From: SIG452 sp045656345
Lineage (GTDB): Bacteria > Bacillota > Clostridia > UMGS1840
Length of the DNA stretch: 12,541 nucleotides
Reading direction: 5' to 3'
Assembly: GCA_045656345.1 (NCBI GenBank)
Contig: JAZOQZ010000048.1
Location: forward strand, 1-12,541
A program made the position numbers and the translations under genes. Positions 1 through 5,367 of this stretch are shown here, piece by piece (the stretch's first letter is position 1; every line of letters starts with the position of its first letter). The notes under the pieces are model-generated. The model did not search any database and had not been told where the DNA came from. It saw only the letters and a list, made by a program, of their open reading frames with translations.

Positions 1-688
1 ACATATCAATTTCTGAAAAATTACTGAGTTTAATAAAACCGACTTTTTCAAATTTTGATTTATCCAACAATAAAAATTTATTCATAGCATTGTTAAGCAT
101 AGCCCGTTTAATCTGGAACTCTACATCGTTGGATTCCAAAACGCCCTGCTCCATAGTCATCCCTTTACTACTGAAAAACATTTTGTTGGCACAAAAGTTT
201 TTATTGATGTTATCCACGGCAACCTCACCCACAAAGGACTGGTTATTTACATCTAGCACACCGCCGGTAGAGATTACCTTAATTTTTTCGCAGGTGGATA
301 ATTCTTCTAAAATCTGCAGGTTGTTGGTAATCACCGTGATATTTTTCATGTCTTTTAATTGCTTGGATAAGTAATAGGAAGTGGTGGAACCGTCCAAAAA
401 GATAGTATCACCCGGGCGGATATGATTTACCGCTTTTTTAGCAATGGCAATTTTGCCTTCAATATTGAGTCCACGACGTTTTTCTAAAGATAAATCCAAA
501 GTGGCTTCTTCATAAGGAACTGCACCGCCATGAGTACGGGTTAGCTGCTCCATCTGTTCCAGTTTTTCTAAATCGCGACGGATGGTTTCTACGGTAACAT
601 CCAGATCACGGCTTAAGTCATTTACCAGAACACTTCCGTTCTGATTCAAAAGTTCTAAGATGCGTTTTCTTCGTTCTAATGCAAACAA
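1..688 (-). CDS. DeoR-family transcriptional regulator (C-terminus cut by window edge)
   Basis: Translating the minus strand from 688 gives 229 open codons running off the left edge. DeoR proteins are usually about 250-260 residues, so roughly 25 are missing. The N-terminal winged helix-turn-helix (about 3-58) starts FALERRKRILELL, has the recognition helix VTVETIRRDLEKLE, and ends in the family signature RTHGGA. The rest is the DeoR C-terminal sugar-phosphate sensor fold: LDGSTTSYYL (phosphate loop), ITNNL, STGG, and LLDKSKF near the cut. The start is TTG, fixed by GGAGGTG five bases upstream; no ATG or GTG in frame fits. It follows pduT on the same strand, about 90 bases downstream, with a hairpin between. 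Family members usually repress and are relieved by phosphorylated sugars. A fuculose- or rhamnulose-phosphate ligand would suit propanediol formation, but that is inference, and its target may be an adjacent operon outside the window. Confidence 0.93.
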   Translation of the reverse strand, partial: MFALERRKRILELLNQNGSVLVNDLSRDLDVTVETIRRDLEKLEQMEQLTRTHGGAVPYEEATLDLSLEKRRGLNIEGKIAIAKKAVNHIRPGDTIFLDGSTTSYYLSKQLKDMKNITVITNNLQILEELSTCEKIKVISTGGVLDVNNQSFVGEVAVDNINKNFCANKMFFSSKGMTMEQGVLESNDVEFQIKRAMLNNAMNKFLLLDKSKFEKVGFIKLSNFSEIDM

Positions 689-693
689 AAGAA

Positions 694-700
694 CACCTCC
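694..700 (-). promoter_or_regulatory. Ribosome binding site that fixes the TTG start of the DeoR gene
   Basis: Minus-strand GGAGGTG is followed by TTCTT and then TTG at 688-686. It is a near-perfect Shine-Dalgarno sequence, and TTG is the only initiator in frame at a normal distance. Confidence 0.75.
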
Positions 701-730
701 GTATCTTTTCAATAGTTTATGATAAGGAAA

Positions 731-766
731 TAGGCCTTAAAAGAATACCCATCATTTTAAAGCCTA
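731..766 (-). terminator. Hairpin after pduT, possible weak terminator or attenuator before the deoR-type gene
   Basis: The arms 755-766 and 731-742 pair over 12 bases with a 12-base loop. In minus-strand RNA the one non-Watson-Crick pair is G:U; in plus-strand RNA it would be A:C, so the structure suits leftward transcripts. The downstream run UUUCCUUAUC is only moderately U-rich and the stem is AU-rich, so termination is probably partial. It lies 12 bases past the pduT stop. Confidence in the hairpin is good, in its role as terminator modest. Confidence 0.45.
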
Positions 767-778
767 ATTTCAAAATTC

Positions 779-1327
779 TTATTGCAAATATTGCCACAAA
801 TCCTCGTGAGGAGATGCAATCACAACAGTATCATTCAGCACACCATTATCAATGGCAAATTGCGCCCCTGCTTCTACCCCTGCAGTTACTGCCGCAACAG
901 TACCGGACAATGCCACATAGGATTTTCCGCCCATACCTCGTGCAACTCGTAACTCACAAATTTCCACTGCAGCTGCTTTTAGGGCAGCGTCAGCAGACAA
1001 AATACAGGATGCAACTGAAAAGGTTTCGATAATTCCAAGTGCTCCGTTTGTTTCACCGCTTGCAGCACCGTTTAAAGCATCAAACACACGAACATCAATA
1101 TTACCAAATTCAGAAATGTCTAAAACTTTATCCGCAAAATTTTCTTGTGTGTATTCACAAGCAAGGTGCACAGACGACACACTTCCGCCAAAAATCATCA
1201 CAAATTTACCGGGGCAGATAGGCTGTGCCATCACCATAGAAACTTGTGTTTTTTTCAAGATATTGTCACAAATGAAGTAACCTTTTGCAATGTTACTCAC
1301 TTCAATAATTCCAATGGATACCATCAT
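779..1327 (-). CDS. pduT: PduT, trimeric tandem-BMC shell protein with Fe-S site
   Basis: 182 residues, against 184 in Salmonella PduT. Two BMC domains are visible: residues 3-85 (start VSIGIIEVSNIAKG) and about 93-182 (start GALGIIETFSVASC, end VIASPHEDLWQ). The signature ICPGKF places a cysteine at residue 38, which matches the known PduT residue that holds a [4Fe-4S] cluster at the pore of the trimer. PduT forms part of the microcompartment shell and is thought to pass electrons through it, with PduS as the partner inside. Here it follows pduS by 31 bases, which supports that pairing. The start is the first of two ATG codons, nine bases after AAGGCGG. It is the last recognisable pdu gene before the regulator. 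Confidence 0.95.
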   Translation of the reverse strand: MMVSIGIIEVSNIAKGYFICDNILKKTQVSMVMAQPICPGKFVMIFGGSVSSVHLACEYTQENFADKVLDISEFGNIDVRVFDALNGAASGETNGALGIIETFSVASCILSADAALKAAAVEICELRVARGMGGKSYVALSGTVAAVTAGVEAGAQFAIDNGVLNDTVVIASPHEDLWQYLQ

Positions 1328-1358
1328 TATTTTTTACCGCCTTATTTTTCAAAAACCG

Positions 1359-2675
1359 TTAAGAAACGGTAATCACAATACTGGATTCACTTACAGAGAA
1401 GACTGTGCCTTTCACAGAACTGTGAATATTTGCACCAAGTGCATTCTCTTTGGGTTTGATAATTAACTGACCAACTGTTACACTGTCCCCTATTTTTACA
1501 ATGGCTTCTCCAGGAGCACCAATATGCATTTTCAAAGGAATGGTTACTCGTTTTGGTTCCGGGATTGTAACGAATTCATATTCGTCACGGTAATATTTCA
1601 TAATACCCAATCTGTTTACCAAACGTTTGGAGGGAACCCTACGATAAACCCGTTCCGCAACCGGTTTAGATTCTTCTGCCATCACAGCTTTTACACCGTT
1701 CTTTAAAAGCTCTGCTTTCACTCGTGCGAACAAGCGGTTAGGACTGATATTCTGCGGACAGGCAACCGTCTGACAAACCCCACAATTGGAGCAGTAAAAT
1801 GCTCCCATAAAGGTTTTTGTATCAGTTGCTTTGGCAGATAGTCTCTGCACAATTTTATGAGGTTCAATGGGATATCCCATCAGGTAACGGGGACACATAT
1901 CAGTACACATTCTGCATCCGCAACAGTTTCCGGAAGAACGATGCAGTGCATCTGCAAGACTTCTGGTTTTTAAACGGATACAAAGAGTATGGTCGTCAAT
2001 AATGAGTAAACTTTTTGTTGTCTTGGTAACAATTGCTGTGTTGGGATTAATAATGCTTCCCATCATAGGACCGCCATCCAACACAGTACAATTTTCGGGA
2101 ACTTCAATATGAAGGCTCTCAAAAATATGAGAAACAGGTGTTCCCACGGGAACCTTCATCACATAAGTTTTGTCTGTTTTTCCACCAACGGTTAAATACT
2201 TATGCGTAACAGGAGTTTCTTCCAATGCATTGGCAACGTTATAAAGTGTTTCCACATTCATAACCACAACGCCAACTGAAATCGGAAGACGACCTGCCGG
2301 AACAGTTTTTCCCAAGGTTTCCTGAATTAAAACCACTTCGTCACCGGAGGGATAAATATCCCCGGTAAAACGGTAAGAAATATTACCGTGGGTAATTTCT
2401 TCAACCATACCAAGTAATTCTGCTGTGTGTTTTTTGATCCCGATTACACCGTTTTTAGCACCGGTTTTTTCAACCAATGTGGCTAAAGCGGATTCCAATC
2501 GTTCCCGTTCTTCACAAAGCAAATAAAAGTCAGTTTTTAAAAGAGGCTCACATTCGGTTCCATTAATTAAAATGGTTTCAATATTGTCTGCCAGTTTTAC
2601 ATGAGTGGGAAACCCAGCTCCGCCGGCACCAACCACACCGGCTTGTTGTATCAAATTCTTTAAGGTTTGCATCAT
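1359..2675 (-). CDS. pduS: PduS, RnfC-like cobalamin reductase with two [4Fe-4S] motifs
   Basis: About 438 residues from the ATG at 2675; Salmonella PduS has 451. The N-terminus carries the RnfC/NuoF-like nucleotide and FMN fold with VGAGGAGFPTHVK at about 15-27. A SLBB-type region follows near 170-235. Two cysteine clusters come next: CCGCRMCTDMCP (about 251-262) and CSNCGVCQTVACP (about 295-307), each fitting a [4Fe-4S] cluster. The C-terminus is a lipoyl-like sandwich fold (GAPGEAIVKIGDSV). PduS reduces cob(III)alamin so that PduO can adenosylate it, and it binds PduO and PduT inside the compartment. AAGGA lies about nine bases before ATG 2675, which I prefer over the TTG three bases upstream. 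No membrane segment is seen, unlike a true Rnf subunit context. Confidence 0.95.
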   Translation of the reverse strand: MMQTLKNLIQQAGVVGAGGAGFPTHVKLADNIETILINGTECEPLLKTDFYLLCEERERLESALATLVEKTGAKNGVIGIKKHTAELLGMVEEITHGNISYRFTGDIYPSGDEVVLIQETLGKTVPAGRLPISVGVVVMNVETLYNVANALEETPVTHKYLTVGGKTDKTYVMKVPVGTPVSHIFESLHIEVPENCTVLDGGPMMGSIINPNTAIVTKTTKSLLIIDDHTLCIRLKTRSLADALHRSSGNCCGCRMCTDMCPRYLMGYPIEPHKIVQRLSAKATDTKTFMGAFYCSNCGVCQTVACPQNISPNRLFARVKAELLKNGVKAVMAEESKPVAERVYRRVPSKRLVNRLGIMKYYRDEYEFVTIPEPKRVTIPLKMHIGAPGEAIVKIGDSVTVGQLIIKPKENALGANIHSSVKGTVFSVSESSIVITVS

Positions 2676-2694
2676 CAATTCAATTCCTTCTATG

Positions 2695-2710
2695 AAGCGT
2701 TTTCACGCTT
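2695..2710 (-). promoter_or_regulatory. Short GAAA-tetraloop hairpin between pduN and pduS
   Basis: In minus-strand RNA AAGCGU, GAAA, ACGCUU form a six-pair stem capped by a GNRA-type tetraloop, 11 bases after the pduN stop and before the pduS ribosome site. There is no U run after it, so it is not a terminator. It may protect or space the mRNA. Confidence 0.4.
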
Positions 2711-2721
2711 TTTCAAACGAA

Positions 2722-2979
2722 TTACAGATTATAATTAGATTGGTCAACAATTCCCACGATCACTGCATCAATGGGAGTTTTTTCGTTCTGACAGGCAAAT
2801 CTTGCACTGTCACCTAAAGTAACCAGAACAATTTCACCGATGCCTGCACCTAAGGTGTCAATCGCAACCACAAAATCGTCTTTTCCTTTTCCGATGTTTA
2901 CCACCATCAGTTTAGATCCGGTTAAGCTATCCAACTTGCGGGTGGAAAAAATAGAACCTGTAACTTTTCCTACTACCAT
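2722..2979 (-). CDS. pduN: PduN, pentameric EutN/CcmL-type shell vertex protein
   Basis: 85 residues, slightly shorter than Salmonella PduN (91). It is a single EutN/CcmL (BMC-P) domain: VVGKVTGSIFSTRK at the N-terminus, LTGSKLMVVNIG, the conserved middle AIDTLGAGIGEIVLVTLGDSAR, and the terminal strand PIDAVIVGIVD. Proteins of this family form pentamers that close the twelve vertices of the shell; without them compartments stay open or elongated. It sits between pduL and pduS. In Salmonella pduM separates pduL and pduN, but here the gap is only 41 bases. GGG of an AAAGGGAA site lies about 12 bases upstream of the ATG, so translation may be modest, as expected for a low-copy vertex protein (inference). 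Confidence 0.95.
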   Translation of the reverse strand: MVVGKVTGSIFSTRKLDSLTGSKLMVVNIGKGKDDFVVAIDTLGAGIGEIVLVTLGDSARFACQNEKTPIDAVIVGIVDQSNYNL

Positions 2980-3020
2980 AACAATACATTCCCTTTTCTT
3001 TTACTATTTTTTGGTGTATG

Positions 3021-3692
3021 CTATTTTGAAATAATTCTCACATTGTCTCCGTTCTTTAAGCCGGCGGAGTTAGCATCGTCGGTATCGATATGCATTTCAG
3101 TGTTGAAATCATCACGCACACGAACCTGAACATCAAAGAATCTGGTAGGTTTTACACCATCAATTTCTACATCTACCAAAGAATTGTCGGAAACACCGAA
3201 TTTTCTTGCAGTATCGGGAGTCATATGAATATGACGGTTTGCAATAATAACGCCTTCATCCAGGTAGATAGCTCCCTTCGGCCCTACCACAACCAGACGT
3301 TCAGACCCCTTGATTTCGCCGGAAGGGCGAACCGGAGGACTTACTTTTAACACAAAGGTATCGGTTCTGGAAATTTCAACCTGAGTATTTTTTCTCACGG
3401 GTCCCAAAACACGAACATTTTCAATGGATTTTAAGGATTTACCAACTAAAGTAACAACTTCTTTTGCGGCAAACTCTTTTCCCATCAAAGGTTTTAACAT
3501 AGTTAATTCATAACCTTTACCAAACAGTTTTTCCAGATCTTCCTGAGATAAATGAATATGACGCTGAGATACCCCAACTTTAATTTCAGAATCATCTGCA
3601 CATTTCACCGGAGCACTGTCATTCTGTTTATACATTGCTAACACTTGTTTTACTACTTCACTAACGATTTTTTCGTGTTCCAAAATGTTCAC
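3021..3692 (-). CDS. pduL: PduL, phosphate propanoyltransferase
   Basis: 223 residues from a GTG start; Salmonella PduL has 210. The enzyme converts propionyl-CoA and phosphate to propionyl-phosphate and frees CoA inside the compartment. The two PduL half-domains show their metal-binding motifs: VGVSQRHIHLS (about 36-46), NRHIHMTP (about 151-158) and EMHIDTDDAN (about 198-207), whose histidines bind two zinc ions in known structures. Residues 1-20 form a predicted amphipathic encapsulation helix (VSEVVKQVLAMY). The start is unsure: GTG at 3692 lies only two bases from GAAAGG, while an in-frame TTG at 3683 lies 11 bases away and would drop three residues. The partner kinase PduW is not in the window. 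Confidence 0.95.
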   Translation of the reverse strand: MNILEHEKIVSEVVKQVLAMYKQNDSAPVKCADDSEIKVGVSQRHIHLSQEDLEKLFGKGYELTMLKPLMGKEFAAKEVVTLVGKSLKSIENVRVLGPVRKNTQVEISRTDTFVLKVSPPVRPSGEIKGSERLVVVGPKGAIYLDEGVIIANRHIHMTPDTARKFGVSDNSLVDVEIDGVKPTRFFDVQVRVRDDFNTEMHIDTDDANSAGLKNGDNVRIISK

Positions 3693-3719
3693 AACCTTTC
3701 TTTAGGAAACTATATCGTG

Positions 3720-3772
3720 ACTCAGTTCATTCGTTTAGATTCAAGGGTGCAATCCAAATGAACAAGCTGAGT
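3720..3772 (-). promoter_or_regulatory. Long imperfect hairpin in the leader of pduL
   Basis: The arms 3751-3772 and 3720-3741 are 22 bases each around a nine-base loop. In minus-strand RNA three six-pair helices form (ACUCAG, UUCAUU and UGGAUU with their partners), separated by a bulge on each side; the inner helix needs a G:U pair. It ends about 20 bases before the pduL ribosome site. No U run follows, so I read it as a processing, stability or translation-control element. Confidence 0.5.
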
Positions 3773-3784
3773 GATTTCTGCATT

Positions 3785-3813
3785 GCGGTACACGGTCAAA
3801 GACCGTGCACCGC
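3785..3813 (-). promoter_or_regulatory. Strong GC-rich hairpin after the second PduA/J gene
   Basis: A 13-pair stem with a three-base loop: GCGGUGCACGGUC, UUU, GACCGUGUACCGC on the minus strand. One pair is G:U in minus-strand RNA and would be a mismatch in the plus strand. A further TGCA/TGCA pairing can extend it past a small internal loop. It starts about 24 bases after the stop of the shell gene, and no U tract follows. It is likely to be a 3'-end barrier or partial stop that sets expression of shell genes against pduL and later genes. Confidence 0.55.
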
Positions 3814-3837
3814 CTGCATCAATGTTCAAAAATGCAA

Positions 3838-4116
3838 TTATTTAATCTGGGGCAGAATTTTTTCTACATCACCGTGCGGTCTCGGAATAACGTGAACAGC
3901 AACGATTTCGCCCAGTCTTGCAGCAGCTTCAGCGCCAGCTTCGGTAGCAGATTTAACCGCACCAACGTCGCCTCTAACCATAACGCTTACTAAACCGGAA
4001 CCAATTTTTTCAGTACCGATTAAGGTAACGTTAGCTGCTTTTACCATTGCATCAGCTGCTTCGATTGCAGCTACTAAACCTCTGGTTTCAACCATTCCTA
4101 AAGCTTCAAAGTTCAT
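3838..4116 (-). CDS. pduA: PduA/PduJ-type hexameric BMC-H shell protein (second copy)
   Basis: 92 residues from ATG 4116, one BMC domain. It begins MNFEALGMVETRGL, has the pore loop KIGSGL (37-42) typical of PduA/PduJ, and ends HVIPRPHGDVEKILPQIK. Such hexamers tile the shell facets, and the pore admits propanediol. It differs from the copy at 4521-4799 at only about six residues, so the two are recent duplicates; PduA and PduJ cannot be told apart here. An upstream ATG at 4131 is rejected because it overlaps the ribosome site GGAGG, which sits eight bases before ATG 4116. A 145-base leader with two hairpins separates it from pduL. Confidence 0.95.
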   Translation of the reverse strand: MNFEALGMVETRGLVAAIEAADAMVKAANVTLIGTEKIGSGLVSVMVRGDVGAVKSATEAGAEAAARLGEIVAVHVIPRPHGDVEKILPQIK

Positions 4117-4124
4117 TACGAATA

Positions 4125-4129
4125 CCTCC
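4125..4129 (-). promoter_or_regulatory. Ribosome binding site that decides the start of the second PduA/J gene
   Basis: GGAGG on the minus strand is followed by eight bases and ATG 4116. The upstream in-frame ATG at 4131 overlaps this GGAGG (ATGGAGG), so it cannot use it. The resulting N-terminus also matches that of the first copy exactly. Confidence 0.8.
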
Positions 4130-4163
4130 ATAATTTATATTTTTGTTTTTTACGAAATTGGAT

Positions 4164-4436
4164 TTAGAAATCTGTGAGGAATTTTGTAACCTCTTCATGA
4201 GGTCTTGCAATTACTTCACAACATTTCACATTACCGATCTGGGCAGCTGCCACACGACCGGCCTCCACTGCAGAAGTTACAGCAGATACAGTACCGGCAA
4301 CAACCATAGTCACCAAACGGCCACCAAGACGACGTTCAATATGAACCAGTCTTACATTCGCGGCCTTTAACATAGCGTCTAAGCCTTCGATAGCTGCGGC
4401 TAGTGCCTGTACTTCCAATAAGCCAATTGCTTCCAT
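4164..4436 (-). CDS. Divergent BMC-H shell protein with an arginine-rich pore loop
   Basis: 90 residues, one BMC domain (EAIGLLEVQALAAAIEGLD at the start, EVIARPHEEVTKFL at the end). It lies between two near-identical PduA/J genes but is clearly a different paralogue. Where those have EKIGSGL, this one has ERRLGGRL, one residue longer and with three arginines, so its pore should be more positive and of altered shape. Residues 72-73 are a Cys-Cys pair absent from its neighbours. It is a likely facet hexamer whose pore could favour anions such as phosphates, CoA species or nucleotides; that is inference from charge. AAAGGAG precedes the ATG at normal spacing. I do not assign a pdu letter. Confidence 0.9.
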   Translation of the reverse strand: MEAIGLLEVQALAAAIEGLDAMLKAANVRLVHIERRLGGRLVTMVVAGTVSAVTSAVEAGRVAAAQIGNVKCCEVIARPHEEVTKFLTDF

Positions 4437-4465
4437 TTGTCCGTTCTCCTTTCACTACGGGATTA

Positions 4466-4491
4466 TCTCTCACTCCAAACGGAGTGAGAGA
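4466..4491 (-). promoter_or_regulatory. Perfect 11-bp intercistronic hairpin between two shell genes
   Basis: UCUCUCACUCC, loop GUUU, GGAGUGAGAGA on the minus strand: 11 Watson-Crick pairs and a four-base loop. It lies 30 bases after the stop of the first PduA/J gene and about 16 bases before the ribosome site of the next shell gene. The bases after it (AUAAUCCCG) are not a U tract, so it is not an ordinary intrinsic terminator. Confidence 0.6.
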
Positions 4492-4520
4492 CATCCGTTC
4501 GATAGAGTCAAGGATTTATC

Positions 4521-4799
4521 TTACTTCAGTTCAGGTAAGATTTTTTCCACATCACCGTGGGGTCTGGGAATTACGTGTACAGCAACGATTTCGCCTAATC
4601 TAGCAGCTGCCTGAGAACCAGCTTCGGTAGCAGCTTTAACTGCACCAACGTCGCCTCTAACCATAACGCTTACCAGACCGGAACCGATTTTTTCGGTACC
4701 AACTAAAGTAACGTTAGCTGCTTTTACCATTGCATCAGCTGCTTCAATTGCAGCTACTAAACCTCTGGTTTCAACCATTCCTAATGCTTCAAAGTTCAT
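4521..4799 (-). CDS. pduA: PduA/PduJ-type hexameric BMC-H shell protein (first copy)
   Basis: 92 residues, a single BMC domain with no extension. It has the same start and pore loop (KIGSGL, 37-42) as the other PduA/J copy. The differences are few: V to I after TL, A to S after AVK, SQ to AE near residue 62, and EL to QI near the end. Proteins of this class are the main facet hexamers and carry the propanediol pore. GGAGG lies eight bases before the ATG. A small GGCC-AAA-GGCC inverted repeat sits just upstream of this ribosome site (about 4814-4824). It is 52 bases downstream of the tailed BMC-H gene and is followed by the perfect hairpin at 4466-4491. Confidence 0.95.
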   Translation of the reverse strand: MNFEALGMVETRGLVAAIEAADAMVKAANVTLVGTEKIGSGLVSVMVRGDVGAVKAATEAGSQAAARLGEIVAVHVIPRPHGDVEKILPELK

Positions 4800-4851
4800 T
4801 TTTAAATCCTCCTGGCCTTTGGCCTTTTATAATAATTTTTATTAACGATTG

Positions 4852-5334
4852 TTATTCCCCGATTTTTTGCTGTTCGGGTTCATCAGCATTTTTTGCTTTT
4901 GCAGGACGCCCTCTTTTTTTTGGAGCGCTCGCAACAACTTCTTCAGTTGCTGCCACTTCTTCCATAACCGGTTTAGTTACTTCGGGAGCTTTTTCTTCTT
5001 TCTTCACGGATTTTTTTCCGATGGGTTCATTTCCCACTTTGGACAGATATGCTAATTTCTCGATATCCGGCCCGGGACGGGAAATGATATGTGACACAAT
5101 ATAGAGTCCTCTTTGTTCCGCCTGAGCTTTCGCAGCGGCTACCCCTGCAGTTACTGCAGAAACAGAACCTTCCATTTTCACAATCATCACCAAGGGAACT
5201 TCCGCACTATCGCCGTTGGCAGGTTTTGTGGTATCCAGCGCAATAATTTTCACTGCGGCTGCTTTAGCAGCAGCATCAGCACACACGATTGCGGTGGTGA
5301 AACCGAAAACCTCAACCATTCCCAATGCATTCAT
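4852..5334 (-). CDS. BMC-H shell protein with long pore loop and basic AT-hook-like C-terminal tail (PduK-like)
   Basis: 160 residues. Residues 1-93 form a BMC domain (NALGMVEVFGFTTAIVCAD at the start, HIISRPGPDIEKLA at the end). The pore segment is enlarged: between IALDT and VMIVKMEGS there is TKPANGDSAEVPL, several residues longer than KIGSGL. Residues 94-160 form a tail rich in K, E, A, P and V, probably disordered. It contains KKRGRPAKAK (139-148), which fits the AT-hook core R-G-R-P flanked by basic residues. PduK of Salmonella is also a BMC-H protein with a C-terminal extension, and EutK carries a nucleic-acid-binding-like tail, so I call this PduK-like by layout only. AAGGAGG precedes the ATG. 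It lies 33 bases after the dehydrogenase gene. Confidence 0.88.
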   Translation of the reverse strand: MNALGMVEVFGFTTAIVCADAAAKAAAVKIIALDTTKPANGDSAEVPLVMIVKMEGSVSAVTAGVAAAKAQAEQRGLYIVSHIISRPGPDIEKLAYLSKVGNEPIGKKSVKKEEKAPEVTKPVMEEVAATEEVVASAPKKRGRPAKAKNADEPEQQKIGE

Positions 5335-5367
5335 GGTAAATCCTCCTTATATTCAGATTCACTCTGA

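Noticed and set aside
4117..4131. Longer start of the second PduA/J gene at ATG 4131
   Set aside because: The ATG overlaps the GGAGG that serves ATG 4116, and the first copy of the gene starts at the shorter position.
4814..4824. GGCC-AAA-GGCC inverted repeat next to the ribosome site of the first PduA/J gene
   Set aside because: Only four pairs with a three-base loop; too short to call a regulatory element without other support.
5353..5367. Five-pair inverted repeat between the dehydrogenase stop and the next gene
   Set aside because: A stem this short is expected by chance in AT-rich gaps.
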